Assembly (NCBI RefSeq): GCF_000026945.1
Contig: NC_012867.1
Coordinates: forward strand, 558,001 to 622,000
Direction: 5' to 3'
From: Candida dubliniensis CD36
Lineage: Eukaryota; Ascomycota; Pichiomycetes; Serinales; Debaryomycetaceae
Length of the DNA stretch: 64,000 bases
The notes under the pieces were generated by a model. The model had not been told where the DNA came from. It made no database searches and saw only the letters and a list, made by a program, of their open reading frames with translations. Numbering within the stretch: the stretch's first letter is position 1; every line of letters starts with the position of its first letter. Below are positions 10,335-21,280 of the stretch, piece after piece. Made by a program: the position numbers and the translations under genes.

Positions 10335-12357
10335 AACCCACCGGGAAAATTCTTCCCCCGGGAAACTGAATTATTTTTTTGTGTTTTGTTTTTGGAAATT
10401 CAACACTACCAATAAAATACATATATTATAGGTTAATTCTACAACTATTTATTCAATTGTCCTTTAAAGTTGGTATAATAACTCTTGGATCCCTTGTTAG
10501 TATTCGTAATATCCCCTTTAGTACATTTCTTCCACTTTTTTTGTTTTTTTTTCGGGTTTCTTTGATGTAACCCATTTTTTTTGCTTAAAACCCTTTTATT
10601 GTCAATCCATTGGTATACCGGAGCTTACTCCTTCTGGTGATTTTCTTATTCTCTGAGCAGCAGCATGTTGTAGTATTGTTAAAGGTAAAATTGTAACTGT
10701 ACAATTCATGCTTCTAATTGACAAATTCTAATTTCATACTCTTTGGTATTTTTTATAGTTTTTTTTTATAGTTTTTTTTATTCTTTCAATCAATTGTTGT
10801 TTGGTCAATTTCTTCAAGGAAAACTTTTTTGCTTACCTTACAAAGCTTTTCAGAACGACCCTCTCTATCCTTTTCATCATTGATTCGTTTGATTAGAAGT
10901 TGAGATGATTTCAAAACTTTATCATATTTAAGGTTTAAAAAGATTTAATTCCAACTATTTCCCAAGATTTAATTATTCTCTCCTTGGTTGACTTTTTTTT
11001 TTTTTTTTTTTTTTTTTTGTTTTGTTTCCTTGATTCGTGATATCTCCGATATAAATAACCTTTGTCGAATTGGTCTATCCATTATAATCCGGGCCCCCGG
11101 CCAAATTTTGACAATTTTGTTTCGTATTGAAATTTCATTTGGGTCAAAAATACCGAAATCCAATGTGGTTGTGCAACAAATGCGTAGAATGAGGTGGCAA
11201 ATATATAGAGGAATAAAATTATTCTTCTCATATGTTTCTTTGAACTCCATCAGATTTGTGGCTGGCTTTATTGTCCATCCATTATAAGCATGACTTTTCC
11301 TTGATTTATTTTTTCTTTTACTTTGAGGGGGGGAAGAAGAGGGGGGGGGGGTGATAAAAATATCCTTCAACCAACACCAAGATAACCAATTTGTAGTAGT
11401 AAATCCCCTTTTTAGATGCTGCTTAATACCAATCTGAATCATCATCTGTAAACCAACACCAGTTCTGAAGGAGTGTCCTTTGAAAAATTACATCCGGAAT
11501 TAAAAATTTCTCTAGTCATACTAATAGCTTCAATTACAGTACAACTGTCCCTGCCTTCTGTGGACTGAACAAAGGTTCTATTCTTGTATCTAGGTACAAC
11601 TAGATTCGTCGTAATTGAATATGTTTTCAGGAAAAAATTTTATGTTGCCTAACAAAGCAGATCGTAATCACGATAATATTTTAGTATCCGTTCATATATC
11701 ATGATACTGCTTCTAATCTCTCAAACTTGACACATTTCTTCCTTGAATGATATGAATACCATCATCATCATCATCATCGTGTCTTATCATCATAAAGCGA
11801 TCGTACCAAGAGTCACTGATTTTAGGAGAAGGATCATTAGTACCTAATAAAAATTCAGCAAAATGTAATTATATATCACTACGACTGATTCCTCCATGAC
11901 AATCTTTATCTGAGTCAATAATCCATTTTACTATCTCTTCTTCTTCTTCTTCTTGTTGTTGTTGAGGAGAAAAGTGTTGTTCCTTTGTGTGGGGGGCTAA
12001 TTTCCTTGGTAGTACTCCTTTAGTATAACGGAAACTTCAACGTGTTGGGCAATGAAACCATATGAAACCGAGCTGCTTAACTAATTGATTTAAATTTCCC
12101 AATTTTTAATATCTTGAATAGCATTATATAGAACGGTATCGTCGACTTCTGGCTTTATTTTTTATTTTTATTTTTAGTTTTTTTTTTTATTTTTTTGGCA
12201 TGATGTAAGATGGTCACAATAAAGAAGATAAAGAAGAATAGAAAGAGATGATTATTATGGTTAAAGGATTATTTTTACATTTTTTGTTTTTTTTTTTTTT
12301 TTTTTTGCGCCCAGCTGGGTGCTCCCCGGGTCGGGAGAATTCTTCCTTGGTGGGGCT
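10335..12357 (-). mobile_element. Decayed pogo/Fot1-type DNA transposon with candidate terminal inverted repeats
   Basis: A roughly 2-kb block separates NUP57 from the complex I gene. Its ends carry related GC-rich sequences in inverted orientation. The left is CCCACCGGGAAAATTCTTCC (from 10338). The right, read on the minus strand from about 12355, is CCCCACCAAGGAAGAATTCT, and both continue into a CCGGG motif. The interior contains a broken transposase on the minus strand. Size, terminal repeats and protein agree with a Tc1/mariner-superfamily pogo or Fot1-like element; Candida elements of this kind have been called Cirt. Terminal repeats are inferred by eye with gaps, and I could not identify the TA target duplication. 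Confidence 0.65.
11000..12160 (-). pseudogene. Broken pogo/Fot1-like transposase
   Basis: Read on the minus strand, pieces appear in the order of a pogo-family transposase. An N-terminal psq-type helix-turn-helix has the segment NAIQDIKN (about 12125). GVLPRKLA follows (about 12000). A CENP-B/Tc5 DNA-binding domain contains EEIVKWIIDSDKDCHGG, SRSDI, a TAA stop at 11869-11871, and then FAEFLLG and SWYDRF. The catalytic core starts with PENIFNYDES near 11610 (first Asp), followed by a stop. RTFVQSTEGRDSCTVIEAIS lies near 11560, WCWLKDIFI near 11380, a HAYNGWT segment has Asn where the second catalytic Asp is expected (11281-11283), and TTLDFGIF has the third Asp (11158-11160). Stops, frameshifts and the Asp-to-Asn change make it inactive. 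The open frame 10969-11445 is its C-terminal remnant, not a gene. Confidence 0.82.
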
Positions 12358-12963
12358 TGAAGTGATATATATAAATTAGATATGAATTTTAGAATTCAAT
12401 TGCTGGAGGGAAGGGGCAACAAGGGGCAACAAGGGGCAAAGGGGGGGAGGCGGGGAGGTGGTTGGTGTGTTTGGATTATTCATTATTACAGAGAAACTCT
12501 TATTGAAATAAAACTACATTTAATTGGTCTTTTTTTCATTTTCTTTTTCTTTTTCTTTTTTGGTACGAAAATTTGAAACTTTTTTTTTATTTATTCATTA
12601 AATCAATAAAATATACAATACTACCACCACAAATTAGATTAGATTAGATTAGATTAGTATATATATATATATAAAATGAAAGAAAGAAAAAAAAAAAGGT
12701 GAATTGAGTTAATTTGTAGGTAGAAAGTTATAGAATATTTATAAAACGGGGGGCGGGAGGGTTTTTGATTTCTAATAATTTATGATTATTTCATATTATA
12801 ATAAACAGTAATGGTAGTGGTAGTGGTAGTAGTGGTAGTAGTAGTTGGTAAGATTGATTCTATTGTTTTTTTTTTTTTTTTTACTAGAATAAATAAGTCT
12901 TTTTGGGTGGGGGAGGGGGGTAGGGTGGGAGAACTAGTTAACAAATTCTTTTATTCTTAAAAT
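12358..12963. other. Intergenic with G-rich and simple repeats
   Basis: No gene is seen. A 10-mer GGGGCAACAA repeats about three times near 12414-12437 and leads into a G-rich patch to about 12460. Further along are an AGATT pentamer repeat near 12633-12657, an AT run near 12658-12673, and GGTAGT trinucleotide-type repeats near 12811-12845. The 3' untranslated region of the complex I gene probably lies at the right end. Confidence 0.6.
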
Positions 12964-13515
12964 CTAACTTTGTTCAATAGTTGTACTTGTACTAGTACTT
13001 GTATTTGCCAATTCTTTTGATTTTAAAAATTCTTTAGTATTTTTAATATCATTTGGATCAATTGGATAAATTGGATTTTTTTTATTTTGAATTTGTTGTT
13101 CAACATCAGGAATTTTTTTAATTAATTTCATATTATTAAAAACACATTTACTTAAAATTCCTTCACTTGAACGACAACGATTAAAATATTGATTATTTTG
13201 TTCTAAACATTCATAATGTAATTTAAATTCATCAAAACAATATTTATTTATATCTTTTAAAACCGAAATGGCACATCTTGTTACTCTTCTACCTTCTTTC
13301 ATACATTCTAGAGTTCCTCCATTATGTTCTTGTTTACATAATAAAAAATCATCATTAAATGGTTTACATTTATCACCAATATAATATGATGCTGATAATA
13401 ATGGTGCTGATGTTGCTCCAATTTCATCAACATCAGGAACATCTTTGGGCATAGGGGTTTCTTCTTTATTTTCCCATTGTTTACCTCCATAAAAGTATCC
13501 TCCTAATCCTAACAT
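12964..13515 (-). CDS. Mitochondrial complex I accessory subunit, NDUFA8 type (twin CX9C)
   Basis: The 183-residue protein belongs to the NDUFA8 (PGIV, 19-21 kDa) subunit family of NADH:ubiquinone oxidoreductase. The diagnostic core is GATSAPLLSASYYIGDKC near residues 33-50, then CKPFNDDFLLC, a CX9C pair, followed by CMKEGRRVTRC and CFDEFKLHYEC, further CX9C pairs. Such cysteine pairs are oxidised by Mia40 after import into the intermembrane space. NRCRSSEGILSKCVF follows and also fits the family. There is no cleavable presequence, as expected for Mia40 substrates. The C terminus is a short Ser/Thr tail. Presence of this gene argues for a yeast with complex I. Yarrowia calls the orthologue NUPM; I give no symbol here. 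Confidence 0.9.
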   Translation of the reverse strand: MLGLGGYFYGGKQWENKEETPMPKDVPDVDEIGATSAPLLSASYYIGDKCKPFNDDFLLCKQEHNGGTLECMKEGRRVTRCAISVLKDINKYCFDEFKLHYECLEQNNQYFNRCRSSEGILSKCVFNNMKLIKKIPDVEQQIQNKKNPIYPIDPNDIKNTKEFLKSKELANTSTSTSTTIEQS

Positions 13516-14686
13516 GATTTAATGAATTTGTATTTGTATTTGTATGTGTATGTGTATGTGTGGGTTCTATAAACCTTGAAGTTTATAAAATAAAATAAAC
13601 TGAAAGAGAGAAAATCCAATCAACAATGAAATGAAATGAAATGAAAAAATTTATTTATTTATTTATTTATTCATTTTTGCCCAATTAGAAATTCTCAAGA
13701 TTTGGTTGGTTCATACGCAAAAGAAAAAAAAAAAAAAAAAAAAAAAAATGGGAACCATCTTTCGTGTACTAATGCTCAAAAAACACAAGGTGCTAACTAC
13801 TACTTACTACTTACTACTTACTACTTACTACTTACTACTTACTACTTACTACTTACTACTTACTACTTACTACTTACTACTTACTACTTACTACTTACTA
13901 CTTACTACTTACTACTTACTACTTACTACTTACTACTTACTACTTACTACTTACTACTTACTACTTACTACTTACTACTTACTACTTACTACTTACTACT
14001 TACTACTTACTACTTACTATTATTATTATTACTACTACTAAACAATCTCTAGATATCTGTCACTAAGTAGGAGCAAATCTTCCCAATAGTTGGGATTTGC
14101 GCTATATTGAACGACTAGTGTAATTCTTCCACATTTAAACCATACAACTTAAATTGGAAACATATTCCACTAGAATGTGAAATAAGAGTTTGGTAATAAA
14201 AAGAGTAAGAATCGTAAAATATTTTATATAGTTATATAGCTATATTATATAGTTATATTATATATATATATATATAGTTATATTATATATATCTTAATTA
14301 TGGGAAAGGAAAATAAAGAGTTTATTCGATACAATAAGTTTTTTTTGTCCATAAAGTCTAGCCTAGCCTAGCCTAGCCTAGCTTTTTTTTAAAAAAAGTT
14401 ATGGGGGTTAATTTCATAATATTTGGTAAATATGTGATTTACTCCATTTGAATCAAGTCAAGTGTAAACAAGTGTAATCAAGTGTAATCAAAAACCATTG
14501 TCGATAATATATCCTATTTTATTTAGTCACCTTATCATTTATTCCAAATATTATTGCCATTTCATATCATATCATATCATATAGTTAGTTTCATGGGCTA
14601 ACTAATTCGAGCTAAATTGGTAAATATGTAGTTTGTTCTCTATTTGAGTCGAATGCCCCAGATTCAATGACAAATATCTTCTTTTC

Positions 14687-14723
<37 letters not shown>

Positions 14724-14763
14724 TCTGTGACAATAATCAATTTTTGTTATTATTCATTATTTA
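13516..14763. other. Intergenic region dominated by simple repeats
   Basis: It lies between COG2 and the complex I gene, both on the minus strand, so it serves as promoter for the latter. It contains TTTGTA/TGTGTA repeats next to the complex I start (13530-13561), an A run near 13727-13748, the large TTACTAC array, CCTAG pentamers near 14360-14381, a CATAT pentamer run near 14563-14583, and an A run near 14691-14720. No RNA gene or supported ORF is seen. Confidence 0.6.
13796..14017. repeat. Minisatellite of the 7-mer TTACTAC, about 31 copies
   Basis: A nearly perfect array of the heptamer TTACTAC runs for roughly 220 bp and ends in ATT/ACT trinucleotide repeats to about 14039. Seven is not a multiple of three and the unit contains no stop in the plus-strand frames, so long artificial open frames of Leu, Thr and Tyr result. 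These are not genes. The same heptamer appears in a short three-copy array near 22996-23016. Confidence 0.9.
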
Positions 14764-15585
14764 TTATTTATTATTTATAATATTCATTATATTTTTTTCT
14801 TCACCAATTAATTTATAAATATTTAATAATTCAAATATCATTTGAGAATTTCTTAAATTTTTTTTTTGATTCAATTCTTTTCTAATTAATTGATCCAAAA
14901 AACTTTTAAATTCTAATTTTATTGAAGAAATTTTATTATTTATATAATTATCATGAAATGGTGAATTGAAATAATTCTTATTATGGTTGTCATTATTGAT
15001 ATTACTCAATTGAATAAATTTATTTAAAAAAATTTCAATATTATTAATTGATAAATATAAACTAGTTAAAATCTTCAATTGATTTAAATTTTCAATTAAT
15101 TGATTATTATTAATATTATTAATACAATTATCAAATTCAATTATTTGATCATGAAGTATTAAATTCAATTTTATACAAGTTTTCAAATTATTTAAAATTT
15201 GACGATTTTGTAAAATTTCAAATAATTGATTATCTAATTTAAAAAATTTTTTATAATAATTATTAATTAAATCAATTTGAAAATTTTTTAAATCTTCAAT
15301 TATATTATTAATTAAATTTAATCCATTATTAATTGATTTACCTAATTCAATAAATTCATGATAATCATTATTAATTAAATCTAATAAATTTTGATTTAAA
15401 TTTTGTGATAATTGATTTAATTCTTTAATTATAGAATCAAGATTATTAAATCGATAATTTTTATATAAAAATAAATCAATTTCATGATTATTAGTATTGA
15501 AATTTTTAAAATCAGTTTGAATTATTGATATAGGATAAGGAAATTCATCAGTTCCATTTAAAATATCAAATTCTTGATGATTCAT
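14764..15585 (-). CDS. COG2: COG complex subunit 2
   Basis: The 273-residue protein fits the short fungal Cog2 (about 260 residues in Saccharomyces), part of lobe A of the conserved oligomeric Golgi tethering complex for retrograde vesicles. The supporting region is DLFLYKNYRFNNLDSIIKEL (residues about 37-56) followed by a leucine-rich helix LNQLSQNLNQNLLDLINNDY; the family begins with an Asp-Xaa-Phe-Leu motif and such a helix. The rest is predicted helical and extremely rich in Asn, Ile, Leu and Lys, reflecting the AT-rich codons. Orthology rests on the N-terminal motif and length, because Cog2 diverges fast. It is divergent from RFG1, but 16 kb away. Confidence 0.75.
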   Translation of the reverse strand: MNHQEFDILNGTDEFPYPISIIQTDFKNFNTNNHEIDLFLYKNYRFNNLDSIIKELNQLSQNLNQNLLDLINNDYHEFIELGKSINNGLNLINNIIEDLKNFQIDLINNYYKKFFKLDNQLFEILQNRQILNNLKTCIKLNLILHDQIIEFDNCINNINNNQLIENLNQLKILTSLYLSINNIEIFLNKFIQLSNINNDNHNKNYFNSPFHDNYINNKISSIKLEFKSFLDQLIRKELNQKKNLRNSQMIFELLNIYKLIGEEKNIMNIINNK

Positions 15586-16362
15586 TTTTTGGAATATGGG
15601 AATATGGGAATATGGGAATATGGGAATGGAAAAGGGAAATGGGTGATGGTTTAAAACAAATTATCGTGTAACAACGGGGGGGTAGGAAATGAGGAGGATG
15701 AGGAGGAGAAGGAGGAGGAGGAGGAAATGCTGGAGTAGGGATATCTTTTCTTTATTCAAAAAGTAATTTGAAATGTGTAAAATTTATAACTTTTGTTTTT
15801 GGTTTTGGTTTATGGTTTTGGTTTTTGGTTTTGGTTTTGGTTTTGGTTTTCTCAAATAAAAAACTCACAACACAACACAACACAACACAACACAACACAA
15901 GAAACGAAACAAACCAAATGGCAATTTTTGTAATAGAGTGCACGACCAATATCATATAGTTAATTATCAAGTAAAGCCCATTAATAATATTATTGAAATT
16001 TGAACGTTTTCTTTTCTTTTTTCTTTTTTTTTTTTTTGTTTTTTTTTTTGCAATTATCTATTAAGTCTATGTCGTCGATTATAGTCATTGATATATATAT
16101 ATAATCTATTAGTAAACTTTTATATATACTGATTAGAATTATTACAAAACCAAAACCAAAAAAAAAAAAAAAAAAAATTCACATGGTAGCGAGAGCTCTA
16201 ACGGTTGGGGGTTTTTTTTTTTTTATTATTACCAAAAAATGATTTAAAATTTGAATATCCAGAAACGACATCAAGATTTCAAATTAATAATTTGTAATGT
16301 AGTTAAACATCAGAATTATAACTTCTTAAACCCTAAAAAATATTGGGTAAGATCTGACATTA

Positions 16363-16386
16363 TTAGCCTAATAATTATTAGGCTAA
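16363..16386. repeat. Perfect 24-bp palindrome
   Basis: The sequence TTAGCCTAATAA followed immediately by its exact reverse complement forms a 24-bp palindrome. It sits in an island of non-repetitive sequence in the otherwise microsatellite-like region upstream of RFG1. It could be a dimeric-factor binding site, part of an old transposon end, or chance. Confidence 0.8.
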
Positions 16387-19300
16387 CTTCTTACATAATA
16401 GATAAATATACCTAGACAAATACCTAGATAAATACCTAAACAAATATAACTATTCAATTAATACTTGGGACTTTTCTCATTCCATTCCGTTATTGTTGAA
16501 AAAGCATGAAATATTACCTCAACCCCTTACAATTATAAGGGTTGTATATAAAACTTCATTATCCATGGTTAATTAGAACACATATAAGTTATAATAGCAT
16601 TTCTTGATAATTACAATTGTTGTTGTATTATCTTTATGGTTCAATGGGTAAACAAATGGGTAAACAGTTCTTATATGATGGTTGAACACAACATCCTTCT
16701 TCTTCATCGTCGTCGTGACAAAAAAAAATTTTTAATTGATTGATAAAATTTTGCTAAATTTACATTCAGGAGGAGTTTAACCAGTAAATATCAACAAATA
16801 AGTATTATGTACAAACCATATTTGTTTGTTGATTGTTGATTGTTGATTGTCCTTACAATATAATATATATAGTAAGGACATAATATATAATATTACACAA
16901 ACAATTTTTTTTCTAATTTTAAACCAATTACATAACATAACATAACATAACATAAAATTACACTAAATTTTAGTATTATTTAAAAGTTTGGAATTTCTGC
17001 ATTAAATTGATAACAACCACAAGGCTGTAGTAGTTGTTGTAGTTGTTGTTGGTCTTGTTGTTGCTGTCAATAGATTTTAGACTTTGCAGATAAGAAATTA
17101 ATGAACTAAAACAAAAATATCACACAAGAAGAAGAAGAAGAACAATTTGATCGTTAATATTGATTATTGTTGTTGTTAATAATAATAATAATAATGTGAA
17201 TGATAATCATTATTGTTCAAATATTTAAACTACCATTAAATTCTTGAACTAAAGTGAAGTAAATTAGTTTCCTATTATTGTTGTTACTGTTACTGTTACT
17301 ATTGTTAATACAACAAATAGATTATGTTTTTTTTTTTGACACATTTATTATTATTATTACTATTATTATTACTATCCTGATAAGAAATAAGAAGAAGAAA
17401 AAAGTAGTACAATCAAATATTGCATTACATTAATTTATTGTTATTGTTATTTACGCCATTTTTTGGGGTTCATATTGATTGTATTATATTTAAAATACCC
17501 CCCTCCCCCTCCCCCTGTGTGAAAAAAGGAGTAAAAAAAAAAAACAAGAAGATGATGAACAAGAAGAAATCAAACCAATTACTACTACTACTACTATTAC
17601 TATGACTTGATAGGGGGGGGGTGTTTGATGGTTATAAACCATTGTTTATTATTATTATTATTAAAGTCAATATGACTAACCATTGATATTCTTCTTCTTC
17701 TTCTTCTTCTTCTTCTGGTTCTTCTTCATTTTGTGCCTTTATTTTGGCATTATTCTCTTGCTTATCATCCATCAAAATTAAAATGGTTTGTTATTTCTCT
17801 TATCGTTGTTGTTGTTATTGTTGTTGTTGTTGTTGTTATTGTTAATTCTTCTTCGATTCGATATTATTGATGATGATCCCCTTTTTTTTTTTTTAATTTC
17901 TTTTCAATCTTTTTTTAACTTAACACATTGTTATATTCATAGTTTAAACTTTTTCAAAAAAATTTATTCTAATTTGAAATATAAAATTACTTAGATAAAT
18001 CAGGGAGTGGAGAGAGAGGAGGGGGGAGGAGGTTCACAAAGAAAGCTAAGAATGATGATGATGTATTTTGAAAAGAGTAGTATGCTGTTTTTTTTTGTCT
18101 ATCATTTTATTAACTATTTTTGGAATTAAAAGTCTCTGGTCATGGAAAAATTCAAGTCCAAACCAAAAACCAATCAACTTAACTTAAAAATAATCAAAGA
18201 CCAAGAAAAATTTATCTTTTGGTTGTTATTATTCACCCCTCCTCTTCCCCCCCTCCCCCACTCCCCATTTCTTGATAGTTATTTGCTTCCATTATAACAA
18301 AGGGAAATCAAATTGATAATAAATTGAAGATTGTCGAAGAAGGAAGGAAGGAAGGAAGGAAGGGAGGAGGGGTAATGAAGATCGGAACAATCCCCCACCC
18401 CATCCATCCCCACAATAATAACATTAAATAGATAGATAAGGGAAGAAAAAACATATCGATTGTGTAAACCATTACTAATCCACTACTACCCACCACCACC
18501 ACCACCATAAGAAGAAGAAGAAGAAAAAGAAGATTGAATATAGCCCTTATTATTATTATTACCAATCTGTATAATTTCATAAAAAGAAATATTTCTTTTT
18601 TTTTTGGCTTTCAACTGTAAATCTTCTTCTTCTGCTTCTGCTTCTGCTTCTGCTTCTTCTGCGTCTGCTTCTATTGATTAAGCATAATTCATTATAATTA
18701 GAGGAAATGGTTTAATTCAATTTCAATTTCAGTTTCAGTTTCATCTGTCAAAAAAAATGACGTACTAAATTGCTTTTTTTTTTTTTGGTTTCTCCACCAT
18801 CAACAACAGACCAATTAACATTTATACATATACGTATACATATACATATACGTAATAAGTATACATATACGTAATAAGTATAAATCGTATTTAACGTTAG
18901 ACACATTTTATTCTTAGTATTATTCTTATTCTTATTCTTAGTATTATTCTTATTAAATGTTTGAATTTATTTGTACAAATACATTTACAATCTATACAAT
19001 AGAAAAGGTTGTTGTTGTTGTTGTTGTTGTTGTTGTTGAATTAGATTAAAACAATATTTAAATAGTTGAATGAATAAAGACGAGATAAGCGCATATTTCA
19101 AATTGTTTCATTTGTGTGATTAACTTTTTCTAGTTTTTTTTTTTTTTTTTTAACTTTTAAGATTATAACCATACTTAGTCTTACAGTTAGTCAATTATAG
19201 TTAGCCGTAGTTAATTGTTAATATTCTTTTTTTTTTTTATGGTTATGGATATAGGTTATGATATAAATTGAATTATGTAAGAAAACCCAAAATGAAAATG

Positions 19301-20151
19301 AAAATTAAACACTTAAAAGAAAAAAATATACCTCTAAAAAACAGGAAACTGCAACCACCACCACCAACAACAAGAAAAGAAAAATAAACAGAACTAAGCA
19401 ATGGTACTGGAAGGTGACAACTAAACAGATTCATAGATTGGAGTAATTAGTTTGTGGAAAAAAAAAAAAAAAATATTTAGTAAATTTGACAGATTGAATT
19501 ATTCAATTGAAGTTTAAAATATTACAAATTACAAATTACAAACTAATATTATACCGTTTATAATGTATTGAAAGTTACTATATTATAAATAAACCAAATG
19601 GACCAAACAGATGACGACAATGATGATGATGATGATGATTAGTTGATATATAATTTATGTAATTGATGACGAATGAATTGAAAAGTATACATATATATAT
19701 ATATATATTTGATTTTTTTGAACACGTTCCCAAATTCAGTACTTCTTACATACACATACACATATAGATAGTAAAACAGATTGACTATTTAAATTTGACG
19801 CAACTATATAAGCAATAATTACTTTGACCATCAAGAAAAGAATTAAACAATACACCAGAAAGTTAGCAATTGAAAGGAGAGAGGAGAGAGGAAAGAGAGT
19901 TTGAATACTTGTTTGTTTGCTTTGTTTGCTTTGTTTGTTTTTTTTTTCTTCATAATTTCATTCTTATTTCATTTAATGGTATTTCCGATTATTAATTATC
20001 CCCCCCCCCAAAAAAAAAAAACCAAACCAAACCAAACCAACATTATCTCAGAACATTTAGAACATTAATACCTATAAAGTACCTGGAATCAATTTACAGT
20101 AATAGAAGATTCAATGGTTATTATCTTTTGTTTCTGTTTCTGTTCGACAAC

Positions 20152-20400
20152 TGTTCGAAAACAGGCTGTGTAACAGACAATAGGTAAAGCTTATTCTATT
20201 GTCTTGTTACACCTTGGTGTTTTGAGATTACTGAAAAAGGAAATATTCTACTAATAAGGTTCTCGTCAAGAATATTACGATGAACCCATCGTCAATGGAA
20301 TTCTACTATAAATATATGGTAGAATCCTCATTAAATAGATTTTATATATTTTTTCATCGGTAGTATACTCAAGATCAAAAGACGTTAACAACACTTTGAA
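20152..20400 (+). mobile_element. Degenerate LTR, plus orientation
   Basis: The block begins TGTTCGAAAACAGGCTGTGT and contains GGAAATATTCTACTAATAAG near 20239. It shares long near-identical stretches with the inverted block at 20745-20985, and more distant similarity with 52887-53200. Repeated occurrence of one complex sequence in different places, with a TG start, supports a solo or nested long terminal repeat. I cannot name the family from memory. The right boundary is approximate. Confidence 0.6.
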
Positions 20401-20404
20401 ACCA

Positions 20405-20744
20405 ACCTTCGGGTCCCAACCTTCGGGTCCTTTGGTACAATCAAATCAATAATACCCTGGAAAAAAAAAAAAAAAAACTCTAAATCCAGCATCCATGAAA
20501 TCAATTTTATCGGCATTTTTAAATGGTTTACTTTTCTTATTATCCCAAGGTTCTAAAGCTATTTTTATAGTTGCCAAAAAAAAAAAAAAAATGATTCTCC
20601 CAATCTAATCGGTCTTTCTTTGACTGACGGAATGAGCTGGATGGTAATCCAATGGGTTCGGCATTTTTGACTTGACTGTGGTTCGTCGTCGTCAGAGCTC
20701 GAAGAAGTATCATGAACTGCAAAAGTTTTCTCTTTAGCAGTCAT
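20405..20744 (-). pseudogene. Retrotransposon gag-like N-terminal fragment (relic)
   Basis: Just downstream of the minus-oriented LTR, an ATG (20742-20744) opens a frame beginning MTAKEKTFAVHDTSSSSDDD, rich in Ser and Asp. It continues through a homopolymer T run and a segment EPWDNKKSKPFKNADKIDFM, and later IIDLIVPKDPKV. The A/T homopolymer runs inside it (near 20461-20477 and 20579-20592) look like expansions that disrupt the frame. Position directly after an LTR suggests the start of Gag of an LTR retrotransposon. No protease, integrase or reverse transcriptase is present. Assignment as gag is positional inference. Confidence 0.45.
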
Positions 20745-20985
20745 GGTTTAATTAATACTAATAACAGTCGCAATCTAAATTCTAATCTTATAAAGAAGTC
20801 AGTAGCAATACCTGCGTAGGTGAAAGGTGTCTTATAGTATTAAAGCTTAGCTTACAAAGAAATATATAAAATTTATTTAATGAAGATTCTACTGTATATT
20901 TATTTATAGTAGAATTCCATTGACGAGAACCTTATTAGTAGAATATTTCCCTTTTACAGTAATCTGGTTTTTTTTTTTTTTTTCC
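20745..20985 (-). mobile_element. Degenerate LTR, minus orientation, truncated
   Basis: On the minus strand this reads GGGAAATATTCTACTAATAA, then TTCTCGTCAATGGAATTCTA, and continues to the gag-like ATG at 20744. It matches the plus-oriented copy at 20152-20400 closely but lacks 26 bp that in that copy lie between two CGTCA repeats. Its 5' end is lost in a T run at 20968-20985. The boundary with the leader before gag is not determined. Confidence 0.6.
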
Positions 20986-21280
20986 CCCTTATCAACCAAT
21001 ATAACCACCATCACCATCACCACCATCACCACATTATATATCTTACTTAATTATTGATTAGTTATGAGAATTGAATTATATATAACCCCCACTCCCCACT
21101 CCCCCCTCTCTTTGATATATGAACCTGTTAAGAACATAATTATTCATTCATTCATTCATACGGCCCGATAAAATATTATTTTATATATTCATAACCCAAA
21201 CTTTCTCTAAACTTTCTCTGATTTATAAAAACGGATAACGGAAAATATAAAAAAACCTAATAGTGGTGGTTGGTTCGTGG

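Noticed and set aside
10969..11445. 158-residue minus-strand frame as a gene
   Set aside because: Its core matches the C-terminal half of a pogo-type transposase and its ends are poly-Lys and Pro/Ser repeats, so it is listed as pseudogene remnant.
13702..14052. Plus-strand open frames of 111-116 residues
   Set aside because: They are produced entirely by the TTACTAC minisatellite, an A run and ACT repeats. The peptide merely cycles through the same seven residues.
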